This document shows, one piece after another, positions 24,102 to 35,600 of a DNA stretch of 64,000 nucleotides. The position numbers were made by a program, and so were the translations under genes. Positions within the stretch are counted from its first letter, which is position 1; each line of letters opens with the position of its first letter. Origin of the DNA: Puccinellia tenuiflora (taxonomy: Eukaryota; Streptophyta; Magnoliopsida; Poales; Poaceae); the NCBI GenBank assembly GCA_012064385.1, contig QRDG01000516.1:510171-574170 (forward strand), given 5' to 3'. A model generated the notes under the pieces. It was given only the letters and a program-made list of their open reading frames with translations. It did not search any database and had not been told where the DNA came from.

Positions 24102-26570
24102 TCAAAGAACAAACGATGTCCCTGATATCGCCTAGAGGGGGGGGGGGTGAATAGGCGATTAAAACTTTTTCTAATTAGGGGCTTGATAATTGCGGAATAA
24201 AACTATGTGTTTAAATTAACAAGTTAGCAACCTAATATTCTAGGTTCACCTATGTGCACCAACAACTTAAGCTAAGCAATTCAAGCAACAAGGTGATAGC
24301 AAGATATGAACTTCAAGCGTGAAGGCTATCACAATGTAAAGTGCATAAGTAAAAGCTCGGGTATAGAAATAACCGAGGCATGCGGAGACGAGGATGTATT
24401 CCCGAGTTCCTCCTTGTTAAGGGAGTACGTCTCGTTGGAGGGGTGTGAGCTTGCCACAAGAGGCCTACTCAAGATGCCACAAAGTCCTCACCCTATTCTC
24501 CGATGAACCGCACCCAAGGGTTTGGTTCACCTTCCACTATCGGAATCCTTCGAGGTGGATTCCGGAGCCCTTTACAACTCTTCTTGGGGCACACACCCAC
24601 AACTCAATTGGGGCTCCCAAACCTTGCCAAAGCTTCACAAGTCGAAGTCTTCACGGCACCACCACCGTCTAGGGTACACAATGCACCCAAGAGGCACAAA
24701 GCTCTTGGGAACACAATGCACCCAAGAGTAACAAGCTTCTCAACGTCGATCCTCACGTATCACCGTAGGGAGAGCAACCCGATGCAACAAATGCAAGAGG
24801 CAAGAACACACAAAGTGGTCAAAATCCTTCACTCTCAAATTCCAACCAAGCAACAAATGCTTTGGGGGGAATAAGAGAGGAAGAACAAAGGGGATGAACA
24901 CAAAGCAAACCCAAAATCTAGATCCACTAGTTTCCCTCACTTAGAGGGGATTTTGATTGGTGGAATGGTAGATCTAGATCTCCTCTCTTGAATCCCTAAG
25001 GTTGGGCAAGAATCATTGGAGGGATTGAGAGGAATCAAGCTCACAAGGTTAGCAACAATGTAGGAGAGAGGAAAACAAGTGAGCAAGAACCAGCAACCAG
25101 GTTTTGGGGAAGAAGGAGGCTTTTTATAGCCTCCCCCAAAAACTAGCCGTTACAGCCTTTCCAGGCCGGAGACTCCGGTGTAAGTGGGCCGGAGACTCCG
25201 GCCTGGGCCGGACATTCCGGCCAGGCTCCGGGCACTACAGATCATCGGGGTGGGCCGGATATTCCGGTCCAGAGGGGCGGAGACTCCGGCCTGGCCGGAG
25301 ACTCCGGACCCTCTCCGGGGGTGTTCCGGACCCCTATCCAGTACCGCACCACAAAGACGCAAACGAGCTGAGAAAACCTGGGGCCGGAGATTCCGGGTCC
25401 CTTGGGCCGGAGACTCTGGTGGGCCGGAGATTCCGGTCCATCTCCGGGGTACCTCCGGACCCCAGTCCAGAAGCGCACCACACAAATCCATTCGACAGCG
25501 AAAAAACAGGAGACCGGAGATTCCGGTCCAGAGGGCCGGAGACTCCGGCCAGGCCGGAGATTCCGGACACACTCCGGGCCAGATCCAAATAGCAAATCCA
25601 AAGCCCCATAACTTTTGCATATGAACTCCGTTTTCGATAATCTTGGACTCGTTGGGATCGTCACAATGAGCACAACAAGAATATGCAGAGAAACATCATG
25701 GTCCAACAATATATTATAAAAACCAGAGGGGAAATGATCAACCTCTATTTCGCATACCGGAAACGAAATATCTTTTGCAAATGAAGTCCAAAAGAAGCGA
25801 AACCAATTTTGTTGGAAAGAGGACGACAAAAGCAACCTTTGTAAAAGGCAAACAAGCAATGGAGATTTTGCAACGAGATGGAAGATATAAATCTTCCGCA
25901 CGGATGAACCGGCAAAATCTCCAATACCGAAAACACAAAAGAAGACGCAAATGCAAACCGTTTTCGGTGAACTTAGCCTTGTCATAACACGCACGACAAG
26001 CACCAAGACCACACCACGATAAGAGTCAAATAAGAACCAATGAAGATGATTTCAAGGATGCAAGGATGCAAAGGGTTGAGCTCTCCACGAACGATACGAT
26101 CAAGTTACTCGGTCGAGAGCCCCTCTTGATAGTACGGTTATCTATCCTATAACCCGGTCTCTCACTAAACATCATGAGACCGGTAAAATAGAAACCCTAT
26201 CAAGATCATACCTTTGCCTTGCGCTTTTAATCCACTTGAGGTCGATGAAGACGATCTTCATCTCCTCAAGATGCACCACCTTTCTTCGATTGCACTTCGG
26301 TGAAGATTCACATGTTGCTCCCCCAATCACCAAGATGGGAGAAGCACCTCTTCGGCATATCTTCACTTGGACTTGAGTGTTGATCAACACGCACTTAGCC
26401 TTGATCAACACATACTCTTCTTCTTTTTCTTCCCTTAGCCTTGATTCCAACATATGGAGATCAAGCAACGCAAATGGACACACCTACAAATATAGTTCAA
26501 TGCAAACATTATTCCATAGAGTTTGCCATTAATTACCAAAACCATGCATGGGGGCAACCATGCACTTTCA
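24102..26570 (-). repeat. 5' LTR (right) of the Copia-type element
   Basis: About 2469 bp, the partner of 15955-18341. Its plus-strand left terminus has TC where the other LTR has TG, so one terminal base is mutated. It has an extra ~36-bp tandem duplication near 24690-24727 (a repeat of ACACAATGCACCCAAGAG) and an extra ~29 bp near 26307-26335. Confidence 0.85.
25150..25580. repeat. Array of short palindromes CCGGAGAYTCCGG inside the right LTR
   Basis: Counterpart of 16970-17400 with the same order of units and a few substitutions that break single palindromes (for example CCGGAGACTCTGG near 25406). Confidence 0.8.
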
Positions 26571-27374
26571 ATAGTACATATAAAAGGAGTCCATGCCAAA
26601 GGATTTCACTTTTTGAGTATTTTTCCACTTTCTTTTATTTTTTTAAAAAAATGGCCAAAATGGACCCCGTGCCATGATTTGTGATAAAGTGTCCATTTTT
26701 TACACATAGGTGCGTTTTGGTATGACAAACATTGTTGCCAAAAACAATTTTTAAAATATTATTAGAAATATCATTTTCTATTTTTTAAGTGCCAAAAGTG
26801 ATTTTTTATTAAGCAAGTATCACAAATATGTTGCAAAAAGTCATATACATGATCAAAAAGATGATATGGATGTCATATTTGGATTCCTCTCATTTTTCTA
26901 ATCTATTTAGACACTTTATTTGTTAAATTTCGATTTATAGATTTAAAGATATGAATTATTTCATATTAAACGGAAAACAGAAAAAAAAAATCAAAGCTAT
27001 GCCGACGGCAAAGCCGTCGGCATAGCCCCTGTGCCGACGGCAGAACCTACGCCGACGGCCGTGTCGACGGGCAGGCCTCGTCGGAGCCTATGCCGATGGC
27101 CCCGATAAAAAGCCGTCGGCATAGGGTGTGGCCGTCGGCATAGAAGCTCATTCCTGTAGTGCTACAGTACAAAGTCTTAAAAATTTGCCAAATTTGTCTT
27201 TTTTGTGTAGCTCATAATAATACGAATTTGTACTTGAAAATTTTAACAGTGGTGGATCAATGTGTTGGCTACAACTCTGATTTTTTTACAGAATTTTTCA
27301 AAACAAAAATTTGCGGATTTAAATTTTTTTTGGAAACCGAGCTCCATGGAGCTCGGCCTCCATTTGGACTTTCT

Positions 27375-27787
27375 GGTATACATACGGATATATATGTGTG
27401 ATACTTCATGCAAAGGGAACCCGGTTCCATAGAAACGCTTTCCAAGCACTTTCAAAACGGGCAAATTATTGTAATATAGATTTCTGCAGATATTAACACA
27501 TCACGATGAGTGATGGAGATGCTGTTTTGGTAACTAACTAGCTAAATCTGCATATATTCTCTTGCACCATCAGTCGACATAATCGATCGGATGAAGGTTA
27601 ATAAGAAAATATATCCTGACTTGCGAAACTCGTCAAAGTCCAGAGTTGATCTATCTAGCTAGCTATCGCCTTTTTCAGTCTATGATTCGGTGGTTACCAA
27701 AGAAGAATTCGAAGCCGATTGGTGCATTTCAGCAAGAATTTGGAATATCGGAATCGCATTTCGGCTTCATGGTGATGTATTCAAATG
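27375..27787. repeat. Local duplication, unit 2, right part
   Basis: Collinear with 12315-12690 of unit 1, starting at GTATACATACGGATAT and ending at GTGATGTATTCAAAT. It has about 150-190 bp (about 27525-27660) that unit 1 lacks. Confidence 0.85.
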
Positions 27788-28388
27788 TTTCCCCTCCTCC
27801 TTTTTGTCCGTAGCCACATACGTGGTTGTACCTGGAGGAGCCTTTTTTCGGTAGGGACGGGAAATATTGACTGTCCAATTAGCAGATCTGATGGTCCAGT
27901 TTAACCAATACTTATTGACTAGAAGAGTAGTATTTTTCCACCATAAGGGTAAATTTGGCAGATGCAAGTAGACAGTCCTATCTAATACGGAAACTTCATT
28001 ATAGTAGTTTCCTTTCCTTAACCTTCAATACAATAATGTATTTATTTTATTCCTTTACAATCCGTGCATGTGGGGCTTCCAATTTTGATATCCATTTAAC
28101 GGTTCCTATACAAAATAAAACTTAGTGCATGGGGTGACAATACTAGTTTTCTTATCTCTCACGAACTGGAATAAAGAAAATAATCAAAGTGATGTAATAA
28201 TTGCTCAAATAATCTACCGCTTGTTTTTAGAGTTCGAAAAGACGTGAATTTTTGCATGGATCTTATGTCGGTTCTCGGCGTCGACTCATGTTTGAGAAAT
28301 CCTCTGTTCAGTGACGGTTAGCTAAACAAAGTTTAAAATAGGTCAAAACTCCATTGCAATGAAGATACGTCTCTATCCAAGTGGTAGT
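27788..28388. other. Intergenic sequence, nothing recognised
   Basis: AT-rich sequence. I see no reading frame, repeat or RNA gene that I can support. Confidence 0.4.
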
Positions 28389-28740
28389 GTTAAGTGTTGC
28401 CTTATTCCGGCGTCACGAGTACACGAGGACCTGTTCGTGTGACACGTTTTAATCGCATCAGCGACCAGTGGTTGACGTTGTCGCGGTCCAGCGCTCGTCG
28501 GCGTGCAGCTCGTTGGTGACCACGTGCTAGTAGTACGGGTGCATCTCGGCCGACCAATTGCGTCTCCTTGGGGTCAGCGGTGGGATGGGAATCCCCCTGA
28601 CGTAGAGCATCCACATGCCGGTGGTGCTGGGTACCCGTTGGCGTGCAGGGGCCCCGTCTCGTCGACGGTGAGGTTCCACGGCCTGAAGCCATTGGCCACG
28701 GCTCCGCCGATGCGCCGACTGCATTGTCGTTGTACGACAT
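28389..28740 (-). pseudogene. Decayed gene relic of unknown identity
   Basis: A GC-rich island in AT-rich DNA with coding-like text on the minus strand that jumps between frames. It begins MSYNDNAVGASAEPWPMASG. A second frame gives GGAVANGFRPWNLTVDETG, and a third gives MWMLYVRGIPIPPLTPRRR and WSAEMHPYY followed by a stop and HVVTNELHADERW. The proline- and arginine-rich IPIPPLTPRRR phrase and the smooth continuation across frames suggest a once-coding exon with at least two frameshifts and stops. I do not recognise the family. It could also be a captured fragment, although no transposon ends are visible around it. Confidence 0.35.
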
Positions 28741-28759
28741 GGTCTAGCTAGGGTTTGCA

Positions 28760-30301
28760 ATGCAAGAGAGGGGAGACGCGAGAACGGATAGGACGAGAGA
28801 GGCACGCGATGGCCTTTAATGACGTCGGAGGCAGCCTTGCATTAGTGCCAACACGTGGAACCGCGCGAGCTCACCGCGTGGGCAGCCGCAGAAGTCGACA
28901 CGACGCCTCGCTGCAACGCTTGACGTTGCACCCGCCTGAGACGATGCCTCGCTGCACCTGCTTTAATTAAAGTTGACCGGGGTTGACGACGACATTAAAC
29001 TATACTGACTTGTCGTTGTGTCAATGACAACACTGGCCCACATGTTGGGTGTCCAACATGGAGGCACCCACGGCTTTGTGCGGCACTACCAAGCGACTAC
29101 CAATGCGACGGGGTCGGCCTAGTAGCGCGGATGAAATATTGGATCACGTCGGACATAATTTGTGTATTGGGGGTGCAACTATAAGTGGTTTTACGTTGGA
29201 CGCGCCTAATAAACCGGCTATTGGGGCTGCGACCGGGATGCTCTTAACATCTTTGACTCATCAATTCGTACGAAAAAATTGTTAGATTAATTTTTCATGC
29301 ATGACATATGTTGCAAGTGAAAAAAAAAGCATCAATGGTGGATGATGGTAGAAAATCATATGTGCACGTCACTTCTTCACGGATTCATGTTCTGAATTTT
29401 CTTTTTTCTCACAATTTATATTAGCTTAATGTTACGATCGGGTGTTGTAAAAAAAAATCATATGGGGCTTAGTCGAATAACATGTATGGTATGTATCAAT
29501 TGCACTTACCTAATAACAAATCAAATCAAATCCCGTATCATGATTTCTTACCAAATAAATTGCCCATAATACCCCTCTAATCAACGGTGGATGTATCTCA
29601 ATACTACTACTCCGTTGGACTAGTAAATTGTACCGTAAAAGACCCCTGGAGAAAAGAAGCGAGATTCATTAACTCATGATGAAGGAACTCGATCGCGATC
29701 GCGCCCATGGAATATATGATCTACTAGATAAAGCAGGCACCGAAATCGGTCTATCTAAATCAAGTTAGTCGGTGTGTAGAATTGCCACTTTGCAAGAGAT
29801 CTTCCACTATCCTGGACAACGCCCATGCATGGACTGTCGTTATAGGCTTCTTTCATGCCACTTTCACAGCATAGCTTGTAGAGCAGAGCAGAGGTAGGAA
29901 TCTAGAGCTAGCTATGTGTGCGTTCATGGCGATGGCATGGCGATCACATGGCAACACGCAGGGCGAGACCGGCCATAGCTGCTGCACCATGCCGCGCCGG
30001 CGCCGCTGTAAGCAGTGTAGCGTAGCTGTCGCTCGGAAATGGCAAAGGCCAGAGACGCTGTGTAGCAGCTAACGTAGGCGTGGAATATCCCAGGGCCTTT
30101 TGGTGTTTGCTTGTCCCATGGTGGCGAGTGGCGACGTGCCTTCGTATATGCACTCTCATCTTGTGTGCATATGAGACATTTTTTGCTAGATAAGAAAACA
30201 TCTTTGGATAAAGCCTCTCCCAATGCTTAGCTCTTATCACGACATTATAGCTAGGCAAATTACTGAGGTGATACCGTAGCTAATTAATGAGAAAATAGAG
30301 T
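28760..30301. other. Intergenic sequence with GC-rich patches, nothing recognised
   Basis: Contains a GC-rich patch at 28760-29260 and another at 29920-30120. Short reading frames up to 104 codons show no recognisable domain, codon pattern or splice context. Confidence 0.4.
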
Positions 30302-30612
30302 AAAATTTGGAAGGAGAGGAACGCGAGGGTATTCAGCAACAAGCTATCGATGCCACCTATGCTCATGCAATGCATAAAAGATGAGGCGAAGAATTGGATC
30401 ACGGCGGGCGCGAAGAAGTTGGCGGTTCTCTCAAGTTAATTTTGGAAGCATGACGATGTTCCTTTCAGATAGGTTGGACGGGGTAGGTTGAGGCGCACCC
30501 TCGCAGGTGGTTGCTAGCAATACCTTTTCTTTTGCCCTCAGCCGTTTGATGTCTGTTTCTTCTATATAAATATAAAAAGCAAAGCTTTTGTCTTGTTTCA
30601 AAAAAAAAAGAG
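30302..30612 (+). pseudogene. LINE 3' end: last residues of ORF2, 3' UTR and poly(A)
   Basis: The frame from 30302 reads KIWKERNARVFSNKLSMPP and ends with ITAGAKKLAVLSS and a TAA at 30437-30439. WKERN.R.F near the C-terminus, an EA..W..AGA segment and a hydrophobic finish are typical of plant L1-type ORF2 ends. About 160 bp of 3' UTR follow, ending in a 10-A run at 30600-30609. Everything upstream (endonuclease, RT) is missing, as in a 5'-truncated insertion. Not connected to the LINE at 55685-58560. Confidence 0.7.
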
Positions 30613-31756
30613 TAAAATTGTAGTAAGCTAACATACACGTTTATATGTAAAAAAATATTACTCATCTAATCACGTGCAAGCATAACCCTAAACCAATTAA
30701 ATGCAACAATACTTAGATAGAACCCTTAATAGATAATGCATTGGGGCCTTGGGGGTAGTTGTCTTTTATGTTCTTGAATCCTACTAAGATAGCGTGCTAA
30801 TAAGAGACAATGCACCGGGCAAGGCCCAACACCTTTACGAAATTCCTGTTATCCAAATTGATGATCCAAATTGTTATTGCATGACATAAGTTGACAACGA
30901 TTCAAACCTTTCGTCGCCCCAAAGAAAGTGAGCAAGACCATGCTCGGTAATGCTCCATAATTCTTTGCTCTCGCATTAGTTAATTTCCTTGTCCAAGTTT
31001 GGTGCATCTTCCCTTCACTCAGGAATCATCATGATGAGCTAGCTAACTTCTAGCTTGCAGTATGAATGAGGTCCTATCAACAAATACCAACTTTAGCCTG
31101 TTTCGGAAGTTTGAAACAAGACACCAACTCCCTAGACTTACCGTTGTCATAGCTAGCTTTTCTCTGCAAGCTGAGACCTGTCTCGTGAGAATTATGACTT
31201 CAAATCTTATCATCTATTTTCATTTAATTTCTGCAATGGTTTTAGGCTTTGCATTGGAAAAACAGCACGTATTTGCCAATTTGTTCTAGTGTAGGTGTAG
31301 CTAGCTACTCCCACTTACTGCGAACTGAGGGACATCTTAATTAGGTACCATGACAATTATTTTAGCGAACTATCATGAAACTTCTGTTTCCATCAGAAAG
31401 AAAATATGCGGCATCAGTCAAAAGGTTAACTAGCTTGCCAATATAATGTTGCCAAACAATCCAAACAAGGTAAAAATAAATACGGTACTGATGATGGTAC
31501 CGGATTTTGTTCCTTACTGCTAGCAATTTTCCCCAGGCTTGCTGATAGGCGTAACAAGCATTAATCCTAACCGGAATTGTAGATTGAGCCACTTGGAATT
31601 AATGGAACAATATCTCTCTGTCGGGTAGCTGTAAACCTTTACAAAAATTCCTTTAACGTCAAAAAGAAAATATGGTTGTCTGGAGCTGAAAAGTCTTTCT
31701 TTGTAAAGCGAACAAGTCATTCAAATAACACACTAACACATGCATATATGGAATAT
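30613..31756. other. Intergenic sequence, nothing recognised
   Basis: AT-rich sequence without supportable genes. It is the left flank of the Gypsy insertion; its last five bases, AATAT (31752-31756), are the TSD. Confidence 0.45.
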
Positions 31757-32129
31757 TGTAGCACACTCACTTTGAAAAGCAAGAATACTTTGTGAAATTG
31801 CTAGGCCCTGGATCGAGTATGGCTAGCATTCACCAACAGGATGTAATATCATGCATAAATGTTAAACGTTATTACATCGCACGTACGAATGATTCAAAAA
31901 TAATGTACTTTATTACAACTTTGCATAGCCAAAGCTAGCTTAAAATAAATAAAGTTCCACAAATATTATTCAGAGTTCAAGCAGCAAACAAATAACAAAG
32001 AGCTCCATCATCTTCATGGGCCACTGGCGAACATGTTGGTTGTAAGCTCGAAATAACATACGTCCTTACTCCTCATCTGAACAACCACTAGTAGAAAATG
32101 AGGCTTTGGGAAGGGGGCTGGAGAGCCAT

Positions 32130-32325
32130 TAGTCCCGGTTGGAACACCACCCGGGACCAATGCCAGGCATTGGTCCCGGTTCGACCTGCCACAGCGCCGT
32201 GGGCCAATAGTCCCGGTTGGGCTGGGGGCATTAGTCCCGGTTCGGGCTACCAACCGGGACTAAAGCTCCGGCAAAGCATTAGTCCCGGTTTGTAGCCCGA
32301 ACCGGGACTAATAGTCCCCTGCCTA
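32130..32325. repeat. Left subterminal repeats TAGTCCCGGTT of the CACTA
   Basis: At least seven copies of TAGTCCCGGTT or its reverse complement, including a hairpin-forming pair around 32225-32312. Likely binding sites for the element's own DNA-binding protein, by analogy with other CACTA elements. Confidence 0.8.
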
Positions 32326-32661
32326 TAAAGCCAGCAGCCAGCTTCTACTCCTCTATTTTTTTCTGCTAGAAGGTGTGAGAGGTGGGTGCTAGTTTGTTTT
32401 CCTTTGCTATGCACTAGAGATGTTCGATGAAATGCCCGAGCCACATTTCAGTTCACACAAAATGATATGAGGTGCCCGAGCCACCCTTAGGCTTTGTCCT
32501 CTCTCTTTCCTCCGATCGATCGAGGTTAATTAGCAACCTAGCTTTGTCTTTTAATTTCATCTGTAATTGATACAAATTTTGCATGTGTCGATATACAGTG
32601 GTCATTTCAGTATTGAACATGTATTTAATTGTATTGATAAACTTAATTATATGATATGCAG

Positions 32662-35600
32662 ATGGATGCCCGGCGGCGATGGATGTACGACGATCGACGT
32701 AGTTCCGATTTTCTTGCAGGCTTGCATAAATTTATCCATGTGGTTGAGACAAACAAAGAGGATGGTTTTATGCCTTGTCCATGTGTGGACTGTCGGAACG
32801 TTAAGCAGCACTCTTCCTCGAAAACCCTTCAAGGCCACCTGCTTCGGAGAGGTTTCATGCCCAGCTATAATTGTTGGACCAAGCACGGAGAAAGAGGGGT
32901 TATGATGGAAGACGATGAAGAAGAAAATGATGATGAGAACTATCGTATGTTCTCTGAAGAATACGGTGATACTGCGATGGAAGACAATGAAGAAGAAGGA
33001 GGTGAAGAACAACGGACGCCAGATGAGCATGCTGATGGTCTTGGTCGGGTCATTTCCGATGTACAACGAGAATGCGATACAGAAAAGGAGAAGCTGAAGT
33101 TGGAGGCCATGCTAGAGGATCACAAAAAGTTGTTGTACCCAAATTGCGAAGATGGCAGCACAAAGCTCGGTACCACACTGGAATTGCTGAAATGGAAGGC
33201 AGAAACTGGTTTATCTGACAAGGGATTTGAAAAGTTACTGAAAATAATGAAGCCGAAGCTTCCAAAGGATAACGAACTGCCCGAGACTACGTACGAAGCA
33301 AAGAAGGCTATCTGCCCTCTAGGATTAGATGTGCAGAAGATAAATGCATGCATCAATGACTGCATCCTTTACCGCGGTGAGGAGTACGGGAATTTGGATG
33401 CATGTCCGGTATGCAATGCACTGCGATACAAGATCAGACAAGATGATCCTGGTGATGTTGAGGGCGATGACGAGCCCGTCAGGAAGAAGATTTCTGCTAA
33501 GGTTATGTGGTATGCTCCTATAATACCACGGTTGAAACGTCTGTTCAGAAACAAAGAGCATGCCAGGTTGTTGCGATGGCACAAAGAAGAGCGTAAGAAA
33601 GACGGGAAGTTGAGACACCCCGCCGATGGGTCTCAATGGAGAAAAATAGAGAGAGAGTTCCCGGACTTTGCAGGTGACGCAAGGAACTTATGGTTTGGTC
33701 TAAGTACAGACGGTATGAATCCTTTTGGGGAGCAGAGCTGCAGTCACAGCACCTGGCCCGTGACTCTATGTATCTACAACCTTCCTCTTTGGTTGTGCAT
33801 GAAGCAGAAGTTCATTATGATGCCAGTTCTCATCCAAGGCCCGAAGCAACCCGACAACGACATTGATGTGTACCTAAGGCCATTAGTTGATGAACTTTTG
33901 CAGTTGTGGGCCATACCAGGTGTACGTGTGTGGGATGAGCATAACCAGATGGAATTGGACCTACGAGCGTTGATGTTCGTAACCATCAATGATTGGTCTG
34001 CTCTTAGTAACATTTCAGGACAGTCAAACAAGGGATACAACGCATGCACACATTGTTTAGATAAGACTAAAGGTACATATTTGGAAAAATGTAAGAAGGT
34101 CGTGTACCTGGGGTGTCGTCAATTTCTTCCAGGCAGTCACCCCGTAAGAAAGAAAGGCAAGCATTTCAATGGTGAGGCAGATCACCGGAAGAAGCCTAAG
34201 CTCCCTGATGGTGATGTTATATTTGGTATGGTCAAGGACATAGAAGTAATCTTTGGAAAGGGTCCTGGCGGCCATTCTGTTCCGAAAGACGTCGCTACCG
34301 GACACGCGCCCATATGGAAGAAGAAATCTATATTTTGGGAGCTACCCTATTGGAAAGTCCTAGAGGTCCGATCTTCAATCGACGTGATGCACGTGACAAA
34401 GAATATTTGCGTAAACCTGCTAGGCTTCCTCGGAGTGTATGGGAAGACAAAAGATACACCGGAAGCAAGGGAGGACCAGCAGCGTATGAAAGACCCAAAC
34501 AACAAGCATACGGATAAAGGGCGTCATTACTTAAGCAGCTACGCTCTTACGAAAGCAGAGAAGGAAATATTTTTTGAGTGCCTGAGCAGTATCAAGGTCC
34601 CGGCTGGCTTCTCGTCAAATATAAAGGGAATAATAAATATCGCAGATAAAAAATTCCAAAACCTGAAGTCTCATGATTGCCACGTGATTAAGACGCAGTT
34701 GTTTCCGATTGCATTGAGGGGGCTTCTATCGGAAAATGTTCGAGTACCCATTGTGAAGCTATGTGCATTTCTCAATGTAATATCTCAGAAGGTAATCGAT
34801 GCAGAAAGTCTGACAAGGTTATAGAAGGATGTGGCCCAATGTCTTGTTAGTTTTGAGTTGGTGTTCCCCCCATCATTTTTCAATATTATGACGCATCTCC
34901 TGGTTCACCTAGTCGACGAGATTGCAATTCTCGGTCCTGTATTTCTACACAATATGTTCCCCTTCGAGAGGTTCATGGGAGTCTTGAATAAATATGTTCA
35001 TAACCGTGCTAGGCCAGAAGGAAGCATCTCCAAAGGCTATGGAACAGAGGAGGTCATTGAGTTTTGTGTTGACTTTATTCCCGACATTAAGTCGATTGGT
35101 CTTCCTGAATCGCGGCATGAGGGGAGACTTAGTGGAAAAGGCACGCTAGGAAAGAAAGTAATGATATGTAGGGACGGGCATTCTTTCACTCAAGCACACT
35201 ACACAGTTCTACAAGTTTCACCTTCGTGGCTCCGTATATCGAGGTACACAAGAATAGTGTATGCTCCAAAAACCCAGGGAAGCCTGACTCCTGGATTAAA
35301 CAAAAACACATGGAGACTTTCGGCAGTTGGTTGCGATTACATCTGATGAATAACACCGATGTTGGAGATCAACTATACTTATTGGCCGCGTCACCATCTT
35401 CGACTGTATTGACTTTCCAAGGGTACGAGATAAATGGGAATACATTTTACACGATTGCCCAAGATAAAAAGAGTACCAACCAAAACAGTGGTGTTCGCTT
35501 TGATGCAACAGACGAGAATGGACAAAAGGACACATACTATGGTTACATAGAGGAGATATGGAAACTTGACTATGGACCTACTTTTAAGGTCCCTTTGTTT

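Larger units (their letters stand above)
15955..26570 (-). mobile_element. Copia-type (SIRE/Maximus-like) LTR retrotransposon, gag only, minus strand
   Basis: Two LTRs of about 2.4 kb with TGAAAG...CTTTCA ends bound the element. The candidate TSD is CTAGT (15950-15954) against ATAGT (26571-26575), one mismatch. The primer-binding site complementary to initiator tRNA-Met lies next to the right LTR and the polypurine tract next to the left LTR, so transcription runs right to left. Only a gag remnant is coding (21772-24047). No protease, integrase, RT or RNase H motif can be found in the remaining interior, so it needed proteins from a relative. The SIRE-like call rests on the gag layout with two zinc knuckles and the WVPKPIVTNLLGPN boundary phrase. 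Confidence 0.8.
13594..27161. mobile_element. Non-autonomous CACTA with TATGCCGACGGC subterminal repeats, split by an LTR retrotransposon
   Basis: The left end is CACTACACGAATGGACGGCT (13594 on). The right end, on the minus strand, is CACTACAGGAATGAGCTTCT. Both are followed by many copies of TATGCCGACGGC/GCCGTCGGCATA (13608-13741 and 26996-27146). The flanking trinucleotides (GGT and CTA) do not match, so the TSD is lost or mutated. The interior has about three units of a ~660-bp tandem repeat and an inverted pair of arms (about 14190-14500 against 26690-26965). No transposase is present. Net length without the inserted retrotransposon is about 2.95 kb. Confidence 0.8.
13392..27374. mobile_element. 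Foldback (MITE-like) element with long inverted arms, split by a CACTA
   Basis: The left arm (from about 13407, GGAGGCCAAGCTCCATGGAG) and the right arm (ending about 27361, read in reverse as GGAGGCCGAGCTCCATGGAG) pair over about 190 bp, as a foldback element would. About 14-15 bp at each extremity do not pair. The host repeat GTATACAT flanks the outermost positions (13384-13391 and 27375-27382; the ninth base differs), suggesting a Mutator-type or hAT-type TSD. Without the CACTA the element is only about 0.4 kb and has no coding capacity. It occupies the same position in unit 2 that MITE copy 1 occupies in unit 1. Confidence 0.65.

Noticed and set aside
13594..27161. 3-bp target site duplication for the TATGCCGACGGC-type CACTA
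   Set aside because: Flanking bases are GGT on the left and CTA on the right. Shifting by one or two bases does not give a match, so no TSD is claimed.
29049..29285. 78-codon plus-strand frame with coding-like composition
   Set aside because: No recognised motif, no gene context, and the sequence quickly turns AT-rich. Insufficient support.
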